DNA from: Pseudooceanicola algae | Lineage (GTDB): Bacteria > Pseudomonadota > Alphaproteobacteria > Rhodobacterales > Rhodobacteraceae | NCBI RefSeq assembly: GCF_003590145.2 | Contig: NZ_CP060436.1 | Coordinates: 2,981,001-3,045,000 of the forward strand | Direction of reading: 5' to 3' | Length of the DNA: 64,000 nucleotides | Shown here: positions 40,411 to 49,789 of the stretch, in pieces | Position numbering within the stretch: the stretch's first letter is position 1 | Layout: each line of letters starts with the position of its first letter | Notes under the pieces: model-generated | Databases searched by the model: none | Seen by the model: the letters and a program-made list of their open reading frames with translations, nothing else | What the model was told of the DNA's origin: nothing | Program-made: the position numbers and the translations under genes

Positions 40411-43400
40411 ATGACCAAATATGATGCCAGCTGGGCAAAGGCCGAAGAGGCCAAGCGCAAACACATGGAAGAAAACGGCCTGTTCCGCGAAGAGCACGAG
40501 CACAGCTCCTGCGGCGTGGGTCTTGTGGTGTCGATCGACGGCAAGCCGTCGCGCAGGGTCGTGGCCGCCGGGATCACCGCGCTGAAGGCGATCTGGCACC
40601 GGGGCGCTGTCGATGCGGATGGCAAGACCGGGGACGGCGCTGGCATCCACGTGCAGATCCCGGTTCCCTTCTTCTACGACCAGATCCGCCGTACCGGCCA
40701 TGAACCGCGCGGCGATGAATTGATGGCTGTTGGCCAGGTCTTTCTGCCGCGCACGGACTTCGGGGCCCAGGAAACCTGCCGGACAATCGTCGAGGCTGAA
40801 GTCTTGCGCATGGGCTATTACATCTACGGCTGGCGCCATGTCCCGGTCGAGATCGACTGCCTTGGCGAAAAGGCCAATGCGACCCGACCCGAGATCGAGC
40901 AGATCCTGATCTCGAACTCCAAGGGCGTCGACGAAGAGACCTTTGAACGCGAGCTCTACGTGATCCGCCGCCGGATCGAAAAGGCCGCGCTGGCCAAGAA
41001 CGTCGGTGGTCTCTACATCGCGTCGCTGTCCTGCCGGTCGATCATCTACAAGGGCATGATGCTGGCCGAACAGGTTGCTGTCTTCTACCCCGACCTGATG
41101 GACGAACGCTTTGAAAGCGCCTTTGCGCTTTATCACCAGCGTTATTCCACCAATACCTTCCCGCAGTGGTGGCTGGCCCAGCCGTTCCGCATGCTGGCCC
41201 ATAACGGCGAGATCAACACGCTGAAGGGCAACGTCAACTGGATGAAAAGCCACGAGATCCGCATGGCATCCGGGACCTTTGGCGACCTGGCCGAGGACAT
41301 CAAGCCGATCATCCCCGGCGGGTCGTCGGATTCCGCCGCCCTTGATGCGGTCTTCGAGGTTCTGGTGCGCGCAGGACGTTCGGCGCCCATGGCAAAGACC
41401 ATGCTGGTGCCCGAAAGCTGGTCCAAGCAGGCGGTCGAGCTGCCGCAGGCCTGGCGCGACATGTATTCCTATTGCAACGGCGTGATGGAACCCTGGGACG
41501 GCCCCGCCGCCCTGGCGATGACCGATGGCCGCTGGGTTTGCGCCGGTACCGACCGTAACGGCCTGCGCCCCATGCGCTATGTGGTGACCGGCGACGGCTT
41601 GCTGATCGCGGGGTCCGAGGCGGGCATGGTCCCGACGGACGAAGCCACGGTGCGCGAAAAGGGCGCGCTTGGTCCGGGGCAGCTGCTGGCGGTCGATACG
41701 CGCGACGGCAAGCTTTACCACGACACCGAGATCAAGGACAAAATGGCCTCCAGCCAGCCCTTCGGCGAATGGGTCGGCAAGATCAACGAGCTCGACGAGG
41801 CGCTGGACAAGCTGGACGAAAAGCCCTTGTTCGAAGGCGGCGAACTGCGCAAGCGCCAGATCGCGGCCGGCTACACCATCGAGGAAATCGAGAACATGCT
41901 GGCCCCGATGGCGGAAGACGCCAAGGAGGCGCTGGCGTCGATGGGCGACGACACGCCCTCGGCCGTTCTCAGCAACAAGTACCGTCCGCTCAGCCACTTC
42001 TTCCGGCAGAACTTCAGCCAGGTGACCAACCCGCCGATCGACTCCTTGCGCGAATTCCGCGTGATGAGCCTGAAGACCCGGTTCGGCAACCTGAAGAACG
42101 TGCTGGATGAAAGCAGCGCCCAGACCGAGATCCTCGTGCTGAACAGCCCCTTCGTGGCCAATGCCCAGTTCGAAGAGCTGAAGACGCATTTCAACGCCGA
42201 GATGATCGAGATCGATTGTACCTTCCCGGTGGGCGGTGGTGATCACGCCCTGCAGGAGGCGCTGGCGCGCATCCAGGCCGAGGCCGAGGATGCCGTGCGT
42301 TCGGGTGGCGGCCATATCGTGCTGACCGATCAGCATCAGGACGCGGCCCGCGTCGGGATGCCGATGATCCTGGCGACCAGCGCCGTGCATTCCTGGCTGA
42401 CGGCCAAGGGGCTGCGGACCTTCTGCTCTATCGGTGTGCGGTCGGCGGAATGCATCGATCCGCATTACTTCGCCGTGCTGATTTCCAGCGGCGCGACGAT
42501 CGTGAACGCCTATCTGGCCGAAGACACCCTGGCGGACCGCATCAAGCGCGGCCTGATGGATGGCACCCTGACCGAGAACATGAAGCGCTACCGCGAAGCC
42601 ATCGATCAGGGTCTGCTGAAGATCATGGCGAAGATGGGGATTTCGGTGATCTCTTCCTATCGCGGCGGTTTGAACTTCGAAGCGGTCGGGCTGAGCCGGG
42701 CCATGTGCGCGGAATTCTTCCCCGGCATGCTGTCGCGGATCTCCGGCATCGGGGTTTCGGGCATCCAGAAGAAGGTCGAAGAGGTCCATGCCCTCGGCTG
42801 GCTCAAGGGGCAGGACGTCATGCCCATCGGCGGCTTCTACAAGGCGCGCAAGTCCGGCGAGACCCATGCCTGGGAAGCGCAGACGATGCATATGCTGCAG
42901 GCAGCCTGCAACCGCGGGTCCTTCGAGATCTGGAAGCAGTTCAGCGCCCGGATGCAGGCCAACCCGCCGATCCACCTGCGTGACCTGCTGGCGATCAAGC
43001 CGATCGGCAAGTCGATCCCCATCGAAGAGGTGGAAAGCATCACCTCGATCCGCAAGCGTTTCGTGACGCCGGGCATGTCGCTGGGGGCGCTGAGCCCCGA
43101 GGCGCACAAGCTGCTGAACGTCGCCATGAACCGCATCGGCGCCAAGTCGGATTCCGGCGAGGGTGGCGAAGACCCGGCGCATTTCGTGCCCGAGCCCAAT
43201 GGCGACAACCCGAGCGCCAAGATCAAGCAGGTCGCCTCGGGGCGGTTCGGCGTCACGGCGGAATACCTGAACCAGTGCGAAGAGCTTGAAATCAAGGTCG
43301 CACAGGGCGCCAAGCCCGGTGAAGGGGGGCAGTTGCCGGGGATGAAGGTCACCGACCTGATCGCCCGCCTGCGCCATTCCACCAAGGGCGTGACGCTGAT

Positions 43401-44949
43401 TTCGCCGCCGCCGCACCACGATATCTATTCGATCGAGGATCTGGCGCAGCTGATCTATGACCTGAAGCAGATCAACCCGACGGTGAAGGTGACGGTCAAG
43501 CTGGTGTCGTCTTCCGGTGTCGGCACGATTGCCGCCGGTGTGGCCAAGGCCAAGGCGGACGTGATCCTGATCTCGGGCCACAATGGCGGGACCGGGGCCA
43601 GCCCCGCGACCTCGATCAAGTTTGCGGGTCTGCCCTGGGAAATGGGCCTGACCGAGGCGCATCAGGTCCTGGCGATGAACAAGCTGCGCGAACGGGTGAC
43701 CCTGCGGACCGATGGTGGTCTGCGGACCGGGCGGGACATCGTCATGGCGGCGATGATGGGCGCCGAGGAATACGGCATCGGCACCGCCGCGCTGATCGCG
43801 ATGGGCTGCATCATGGTGCGTCAGTGCCAGTCCAACACCTGCCCGGTCGGGGTCTGCACGCAGGATGAACGCCTGCGGGCCAAGTTCACCGGCTCGGCGG
43901 ACAAGGTCGTGAACCTGATCACCTTCTACGCTCAGGAAGTGCGCGAAATCCTTGCCTCCATCGGGGCGCGCAGTCTGGATGACGTGATCGGGCGCGCCGA
44001 TCTTCTGCATCAGGTCAGCCGGGGTGCAGAGCATCTGGATGACCTCGACCTCAACCCGCTGCTGATCACCGTCGATGGCGCCAAGGACATCCATTACGAC
44101 CGGCTGAAGCCGCGCAATCCGGTGCCCGACACGCTGGACGTGGAAATCGTGCGGGACGCGGCGCGCTTCCTGCGCGATGGCGAGAAGATGCAGCTGTCCT
44201 ATGCGGTGCAGAACACCCATAGGTCCGTCGGCACGCGCACCTCGAGCCACATCGTGCAGAAGTTCGGGATGCGCAATGCGCTGCAGCCCGATCACCTGAC
44301 GGTGAAGCTGACCGGCTCTGCCGGGCAGTCGCTGGGGGCCTTCGCGGCGCCGGGGCTGAAGATCGAGGTTTCGGGCGAAGCCAACGACTACGTCGGCAAG
44401 GGGCTGTCGGGGGGTACGATCATCGTGCGGCCTGCCATGGCCTCGCCTTTGGTGGCCAGCAAGAACACGATCATCGGCAATACGGTGCTTTACGGTGCGA
44501 CGGATGGCTACCTGTTTGCCGCCGGCCGTGCCGGAGAGCGCTTCGCGGTGCGGAACTCCGGCGCGAAGGTGGTGATCGAGGGCTGTGGCTCCAACGGGTG
44601 TGAATACATGACCGGTGGTGTCGCGGTGATCCTGGGCAGCATCGGGCCGAACTTCGGCGCCGGGATGACCGGGGGCATGGCCTATCTCTATGATCCCGAG
44701 GGCCTGACGGCCGACATGATGAACATGGAGACCCTGGTGACCTGTCCGGTGACCGTGCCCTATTGGGTGGGTCAGCTGGAAAGCCTGATCGCACGTCACG
44801 CCACGGAGACCGGCAGCCGCAAGGCCGCGGATATCCTGCAGCACTGGGAACTGGAGCTGGGGAATTTCGTTCAGGTCTGCCCGAAGGAAATGCTGGCCCT
44901 GCTGCCGCATCCGATCATGGAAGAGGATCAGGCGGTGCCCGCCGAGTGA
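40411..44949 (+). CDS. gltB: glutamate synthase large subunit
   Basis: Large subunit of glutamate synthase, 1512 residues: glutamine plus 2-oxoglutarate give two glutamate. A 33-residue propeptide precedes the nucleophile Cys in SSCGVGLV, the Ntn-type glutaminase; the central linker and the FMN-binding synthase domain follow ('LVSSSGVGTIAAGVAKAKAD', 'SGHNGGTGASPATSIKFAG'), with the 3Fe-4S cysteines in 'GCIMVRQCQSNTCPVGVC'. The C-terminal beta-helix (GXGXG domain) closes it. With gltD and glutamine synthetase it is the main ammonium assimilation route, which would take up nitrogen from the salvage pathways in this window. Confidence 0.97.
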   Translation: MTKYDASWAKAEEAKRKHMEENGLFREEHEHSSCGVGLVVSIDGKPSRRVVAAGITALKAIWHRGAVDADGKTGDGAGIHVQIPVPFFYDQIRRTGHEPRGDELMAVGQVFLPRTDFGAQETCRTIVEAEVLRMGYYIYGWRHVPVEIDCLGEKANATRPEIEQILISNSKGVDEETFERELYVIRRRIEKAALAKNVGGLYIASLSCRSIIYKGMMLAEQVAVFYPDLMDERFESAFALYHQRYSTNTFPQWWLAQPFRMLAHNGEINTLKGNVNWMKSHEIRMASGTFGDLAEDIKPIIPGGSSDSAALDAVFEVLVRAGRSAPMAKTMLVPESWSKQAVELPQAWRDMYSYCNGVMEPWDGPAALAMTDGRWVCAGTDRNGLRPMRYVVTGDGLLIAGSEAGMVPTDEATVREKGALGPGQLLAVDTRDGKLYHDTEIKDKMASSQPFGEWVGKINELDEALDKLDEKPLFEGGELRKRQIAAGYTIEEIENMLAPMAEDAKEALASMGDDTPSAVLSNKYRPLSHFFRQNFSQVTNPPIDSLREFRVMSLKTRFGNLKNVLDESSAQTEILVLNSPFVANAQFEELKTHFNAEMIEIDCTFPVGGGDHALQEALARIQAEAEDAVRSGGGHIVLTDQHQDAARVGMPMILATSAVHSWLTAKGLRTFCSIGVRSAECIDPHYFAVLISSGATIVNAYLAEDTLADRIKRGLMDGTLTENMKRYREAIDQGLLKIMAKMGISVISSYRGGLNFEAVGLSRAMCAEFFPGMLSRISGIGVSGIQKKVEEVHALGWLKGQDVMPIGGFYKARKSGETHAWEAQTMHMLQAACNRGSFEIWKQFSARMQANPPIHLRDLLAIKPIGKSIPIEEVESITSIRKRFVTPGMSLGALSPEAHKLLNVAMNRIGAKSDSGEGGEDPAHFVPEPNGDNPSAKIKQVASGRFGVTAEYLNQCEELEIKVAQGAKPGEGGQLPGMKVTDLIARLRHSTKGVTLISPPPHHDIYSIEDLAQLIYDLKQINPTVKVTVKLVSSSGVGTIAAGVAKAKADVILISGHNGGTGASPATSIKFAGLPWEMGLTEAHQVLAMNKLRERVTLRTDGGLRTGRDIVMAAMMGAEEYGIGTAALIAMGCIMVRQCQSNTCPVGVCTQDERLRAKFTGSADKVVNLITFYAQEVREILASIGARSLDDVIGRADLLHQVSRGAEHLDDLDLNPLLITVDGAKDIHYDRLKPRNPVPDTLDVEIVRDAARFLRDGEKMQLSYAVQNTHRSVGTRTSSHIVQKFGMRNALQPDHLTVKLTGSAGQSLGAFAAPGLKIEVSGEANDYVGKGLSGGTIIVRPAMASPLVASKNTIIGNTVLYGATDGYLFAAGRAGERFAVRNSGAKVVIEGCGSNGCEYMTGGVAVILGSIGPNFGAGMTGGMAYLYDPEGLTADMMNMETLVTCPVTVPYWVGQLESLIARHATETGSRKAADILQHWELELGNFVQVCPKEMLALLPHPIMEEDQAVPAE

Positions 44950-44975
44950 TCTGACGGCTTCGCTTCAGAAACAGG

Positions 44976-45001
44976 AAAAGGCCCCCTCGGGGGCCTTTTT
45001 C
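44976..45001 (+). terminator. Rho-independent terminator after gltB
   Basis: AAAAGGCCCCC and GGGGGCCTTTTT form a strong stem around a TC loop, with the T run built into the arm. It lies about 25 bases after the gltB stop and is nearly symmetric, so it may also block the convergent serB transcript. Confidence 0.88.
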
Positions 45002-45026
45002 GTTGTGCGTCTTGCGGGCCGGGTCA

Positions 45027-45083
45027 GGGGCTTTGCCCCGCCTCCCTGCGGGAGGCCCCCCAGGATATTTTCGACAGGGAAAC
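45027..45083 (+). repeat. dispersed intergenic repeat, copy D
   Basis: GGGGCTTTGCCCC hairpin, CCTCCCTGCGGGAGG palindrome, then CCCCCCAGGATATTTTCGA and CAGGGAAAC. It lies between the convergent gltB and serB genes. Confidence 0.75.
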
Positions 45084-45104
45084 GTGCCGGGGTTCGAGCC
45101 GGGA

Positions 45105-45980
45105 TCAGAGCGGGGCGAAGTCGCTTCTGGCGTAGCCTTGCAGGTAGAGCAGGGCGGTCAGGTCGCCGAAATTGACCCGCAGATTGCATTGGGCGGCGAC
45201 GGCGGGCTTGGCGTGCAGGGCGACGCCGGCACCGGCGCGGGTCAGCATGCCGAGGTCGTTGGCGCCATCCCCGACCGCGAGCACATCGGCATCGGTCAGG
45301 CCGAGGCGGGCGGTGATTTCTTCGAGGGCCTGAACCTTGGCCTCGCGGCCGAGAATGGGGCGGGCGACCTTTCCCGACAGGGTGTCGCCATCGGTCAGCA
45401 GGGTATTGGCGCGGTTTTCGTCAAAGCCGAGGCGGGCGGCGATTGCGGCGGTGAACATGGTGAATCCGCCCGAGACCAGAGCGCAATAGGCGCCATTGGC
45501 CTTCATCGTCGCCAGCAATTCCGGGCCGCCGGGCATCAGGGTGATCCGGTTCGCCAGCACCCGGTCGACGGTGGCCAGCGGCAGCCCCTGCAGCAGGCCG
45601 ACACGTTCGGTCAGGGCGCCGTCGAAGTCGAGCTCTCCGTTCATGGCGCGGGCGGTGATGTCCTTGACGCGGGCGCCGACGCCGGCTTCGTCGGCCAGTT
45701 CGTCGATGCATTCCTGCTGGATCATGGTCGAATCCATATCCGCGAGCAGCATCTTCTTGCGCCGGTTCTCGGCCGGTTGCAGGCAGAGGTCGACGGCCTC
45801 GGACAGGAGGCTTTCGTGCAGTTCGTCGAAGTTTCCGGGGATATGGGGCAGCGGGAATTCGGCGGCTTCTTCGGTGGACAGCCAGCGGGCTTCGCCGCCC
45901 CCCATGGCGTTGCGCAGCGCGGCGACAAGCGAGGGATCGAGGCGCCGATCGGGCGCGGTAAGCAGCGTTGCGACGAACAT
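45105..45980 (-). CDS. serB: phosphoserine phosphatase
   Basis: HAD-family phosphoserine phosphatase of 291 residues, the last step of serine synthesis. Motif I is LLADMDSTMIQQE (nucleophile Asp), motif II SGGFTMF, motif III Lys in GREAKVQALEE, motif IV VGDGANDLGML. The first 75 residues are the variable N-terminal part seen in many SerB proteins. The ATG at 45980 has GGAGG upstream. It is on the same strand as the phosphate transporter, 62 bases downstream of it, and 3.4 kb from serC-serA, so the serine pathway is complete in this window. Confidence 0.94.
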   Translation of the reverse strand: MFVATLLTAPDRRLDPSLVAALRNAMGGGEARWLSTEEAAEFPLPHIPGNFDELHESLLSEAVDLCLQPAENRRKKMLLADMDSTMIQQECIDELADEAGVGARVKDITARAMNGELDFDGALTERVGLLQGLPLATVDRVLANRITLMPGGPELLATMKANGAYCALVSGGFTMFTAAIAARLGFDENRANTLLTDGDTLSGKVARPILGREAKVQALEEITARLGLTDADVLAVGDGANDLGMLTRAGAGVALHAKPAVAAQCNLRVNFGDLTALLYLQGYARSDFAPL

Positions 45981-46042
45981 GGGGGCCTCCGGGTTTCTGC
46001 CGCCGTCATTAAGCATGGCGGCGGTGGAAGTGCCAGAGGCGG

Positions 46043-47503
46043 CTAGCCGATCAGGCGCAGCCCCAGGAAGCAGATCCCCGAGAGCAGGGCGGCTGCCGGC
46101 ACCGTGATCACCCAGGCGGCGATGATGGTCAGGAAATGCGACCGGCGGACCAGCTTGCGGCGGGCGCGTTCCTGGCGGGGCATGATGCTGCCTTCGGCAT
46201 TTCCGCGGCGGCTCATGTACCATTCCCGGAAGAAACCGACGCCGAAGACGCCCCCGACGGCGATATGGGTCGAGCTGACCGGCAGCCCGAGCGCCGAGGC
46301 CGCGATGACCGTGACCGCCGCCGACAGGGCGACGCAATAGGCGCGCATCGGGTTGAGCTTGGTGATCTGATTGCCGACCATGCCGATCATCTTCGGCCCG
46401 AAAAGCACAAGCCCGACCGAGATGCCGACTGCGCCGATCAGCATGACCCATGTGGGGATGAAGACTTCGCCAGCCACGTCGGCGGTGGATTGGGCATAGA
46501 CCACGGCGGCCAGTGGACCGACGGCATTGGCCACATCGTTGGCGCCGTGGGCAAAGGACAGCGCGGCGGCCGAGACGATCAGCGGCAGGCGGAACAGCAC
46601 CTTGAGCGAACGGTTGCGGTTCTCCAGCCCTGCGGACTGGCGGCGGATCAGCGGGCGCGAGGCAAGGCCCGTCACCAGCCCGATGACCGCGCCGATCAAA
46701 AGCGCGACCGGCAGGGAAATATGGGCAACGTGGCTCAGTCCCTTGAGGGCCAGATAGGCGGCGAAGGCAAAGGACATCAGGCCGATCAACACCGGCACCC
46801 AGGTCCGGGCCGCGGCGATCTTGTCCTCGACGTTGATGATCTTCCACTTGATGAAGGCCAGCATCGCGGCCGCGATCACCCCGCCCAGAACAGGCGAGAT
46901 CACCCAGCTGATGGCAATCGTTCCCATGGTTGGCCAGTTCACCACTGAAAACCCGGCGGCTGCGATGCCGGCGCCCATGACCCCGCCGACCACCGAATGG
47001 GTGGTCGAGACCGGCGCGCCGATCCAGGTGGCGATATTGACCCAGAGCGCCGCCGACAGCAGGGCCGCCATCATTGCCCAGACGAAGACCCGTGTATCCG
47101 CCAGCCCGGCGGGGGATACGATGCCCTTCGAGATCGTGGAGACGACGTCGCCGCCCGCCAGCAGGGCGCCGGCGCTTTCACAGATCGCGGCGATGGCGAT
47201 GGCGCCGAGCATCGACAGCGCATTGGCCCCGACCGCGGGTCCCATGTTGTTGGCCACGTCATTGGCGCCGATGTTCAGGGCCATGTAGGCCCCGAAGGCG
47301 GCGGCGACGATGACCACAAGGCTTTGCGGCGCCCCGCCCGACAGCATCGCAGCCAGCAGGGCCGCTGCGGTCACGAAAACCAGCGACAGGCCGACGCCGA
47401 TCAGCGGACGCGAGGCATACATGGACGCCATTTCCAGGCGGGAGAGGCGGTTCAGGTCCCGGTCAAGCGTTTGCCAGGAGGGTGTCTGATCATTCTGTGG
47501 CAA
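46043..47503 (-). CDS. PiT family inorganic phosphate transporter
   Basis: Low-affinity phosphate transporter of the PiT family (PF01384-type), 486 residues with about ten to twelve membrane helices. Both halves carry the repeated GANDVAN signature: 'NIGANDVANNMGPAVGANAL' in the first half and 'AHGANDVANAVGPLAA' in the second. The start is TTG at 47503, with GAGGA upstream; the next in-frame ATG is 24 residues further and would cut into the charged cytoplasmic start. It is followed by serB on the same strand. Two phosphate-related steps in a row may be coincidence. Confidence 0.92.
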   Translation of the reverse strand: MPQNDQTPSWQTLDRDLNRLSRLEMASMYASRPLIGVGLSLVFVTAAALLAAMLSGGAPQSLVVIVAAAFGAYMALNIGANDVANNMGPAVGANALSMLGAIAIAAICESAGALLAGGDVVSTISKGIVSPAGLADTRVFVWAMMAALLSAALWVNIATWIGAPVSTTHSVVGGVMGAGIAAAGFSVVNWPTMGTIAISWVISPVLGGVIAAAMLAFIKWKIINVEDKIAAARTWVPVLIGLMSFAFAAYLALKGLSHVAHISLPVALLIGAVIGLVTGLASRPLIRRQSAGLENRNRSLKVLFRLPLIVSAAALSFAHGANDVANAVGPLAAVVYAQSTADVAGEVFIPTWVMLIGAVGISVGLVLFGPKMIGMVGNQITKLNPMRAYCVALSAAVTVIAASALGLPVSSTHIAVGGVFGVGFFREWYMSRRGNAEGSIMPRQERARRKLVRRSHFLTIIAAWVITVPAAALLSGICFLGLRLIG

Positions 47504-47648
47504 GGTCTGTCCTCAAGTCCTCGGGGCGGTCCGGCGGGGGCGGTCCTGCGGTTCTGTGCTGTCGCTGCAATGGATGGGCATTGTCAGGCCGCGCGGTGCG
47601 CGGAACTGACGCCGCGCCCGATCCTGGCCACAGGGGCCAGCGCGGACC

Positions 47649-48140
47649 CTAATGCCCTGCGCGGCCTTTCAGTCTTGCGGCGACAAGGGCCGGGGCCTGG
47701 CGCAGAAGCGTCTTGAGCTCCTCTTCCTGGACCAGCCGGGCGGCTTCTGCGGGGCGGACCCAGCGACGTTCGCGCTGACCGACTTCGGGATAATCGTCGA
47801 GCAACCGGTCGATTTCCACGGCGTAGACATCGACCTCGGTTGCGGCGGGCAGGCCGCCATCAAGGCGCTTGTCGTAGTGATAGCGCCCGATCCTGATGGG
47901 TTTCATGCTGCGTTGCTTGATCCCGGCCTCTTCCCAGGCTTCCTCAAGCGCGGTATCGGCCGCGTCATAGCCGGTCTTGGGCCAGCCCTTGGGCAGGATC
48001 CAGCGCCGGGTTTCGCGCGACGTGACCACGAGAATCTCCATATCCTCTCCGCGCCCGCGATAGCACAGGGCAGCGACCTGAAACATCGGCGGGCGGCCCA
48101 TCAGGGGGCGGACATAATTGAACCAGAAATGAGCGAACAC
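47649..48140 (-). CDS. NUDIX hydrolase, diphosphoinositol-polyphosphate-like
   Basis: NUDIX hydrolase of 163 residues. The nudix box begins at LPKGWPKTG and ends in ALEEAWEEAGI, so the three magnesium-binding Glu at its end are present, while the usual first Glu is Tyr and the Arg is Glu, a pattern seen in the DIPP/Aps group ('LEEAWEEAG'). Substrates of that group are diadenosine polyphosphates, inositol pyrophosphates or inorganic polyphosphate; none can be fixed here. The start is GTG 48140 with GGAGA five bases upstream. Confidence 0.85.
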   Translation of the reverse strand: MFAHFWFNYVRPLMGRPPMFQVAALCYRGRGEDMEILVVTSRETRRWILPKGWPKTGYDAADTALEEAWEEAGIKQRSMKPIRIGRYHYDKRLDGGLPAATEVDVYAVEIDRLLDDYPEVGQRERRWVRPAEAARLVQEEELKTLLRQAPALVAARLKGRAGH

Positions 48141-48443
48141 GTGGGTCTCCGGGGCGGGGCAGGATCAGGGTCTTTACACTGCCACATAGGGCTTTCTCAA
48201 CCAAAGGGCCTTAGTTTCTTACAATTCTCGAATGAGAAGAGGTATTTTGGACGGCATAAAATGCAAATTTTTTACGGATTTCGCGTCAGAATGGGCCCCC
48301 GGATCAATTCCTGCAACCCTGAGGGCAGCAGGGGTCAGGCAGGACGAGGCACCGCCGGGGGTGATGGGACCCGATAAGCGACAAGGCCCCGCCGGATTGG
48401 CCTGAATGCGACGCTTTGCGGAAAACCTGCGCCATCAAGCGTC

Positions 48444-48472
48444 TTGCGCGGCGGGGGAATCGCTTCTATACG
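48444..48472 (+). promoter_or_regulatory. sigma-70-like promoter of serC-serA
   Basis: TTGCGC (48444-48449) and TATACG (48467-48472) are separated by exactly 17 bases. Transcription starting near 48479 would give a leader of about 50 bases that contains the hairpin at 48474-48507. Confidence 0.55.
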
Positions 48473-48473
48473 C

Positions 48474-48507
48474 ATCGGCGGGACACCCTTCCCCAACGAA
48501 GGGCGAT
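48474..48507 (+). ncRNA. candidate serC leader RNA element
   Basis: A bulged hairpin directly upstream of serC: outer pairs ATCG (48474-48477) with CGAT (48504-48507), an eight-base one-sided bulge GCGGGACA, then CCCTTC (48486-48491) with GAAGGG (48498-48503) around CCCAAC. A conserved 5' UTR motif named serC RNA has been described upstream of serC in alphaproteobacteria; place and size fit, but I cannot confirm the consensus from memory. The TAAGGAT ribosome site lies 7-14 bases downstream, so folding could influence initiation. Confidence 0.5.
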
Positions 48508-48527
48508 TATCTGTAAGGATACCATCA

Positions 48528-49682
<1,155 letters not shown>

Positions 49683-49690
49683 TCCAGGCG

Positions 49691-49753
49691 GTGCGTGGGA
49701 AACCGCGCACTCTACGCGACATGACCTGTAGGGTGCGTGGATCCCACGCGCCC
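49691..49753 (+). repeat. two related GTGCGTGG hairpins between serC and serA
   Basis: First hairpin: GTGCGTGG (49691-49698), loop GAAA, CCGCGCAC (49703-49710). Second: GGGTGCGTGG (49731-49740), loop ATC, CCACGCGCCC (49744-49753), ten pairs with one T-G. Both share GTGCGTGG, a word I associate with an intergenic repeat common in Rhodobacteraceae. They may protect serC mRNA or tune read-through to serA. Confidence 0.6.
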
Positions 49754-49789
49754 GATACCCCAGACATTCCATCTGAAGGAGCGCCAGAC

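Larger units (their letters stand above)
48141..48527. other. 387-base divergent gap upstream of serC
   Basis: No gene recognised. It contains an AT-rich block near 48190-48290, presumably promoter sequence for the NUDIX gene, and at its right end a sigma-70-like promoter and structured leader for serC. Confidence 0.6.

Noticed and set aside
39940-44910. Very long open frame (1656 codons) on the minus strand across gltB
   Set aside because: It is antisense to a certain gltB and rich in His/Arg/Gly/Asp, as expected from a GC-biased third codon position on the other strand; no recognisable domain.
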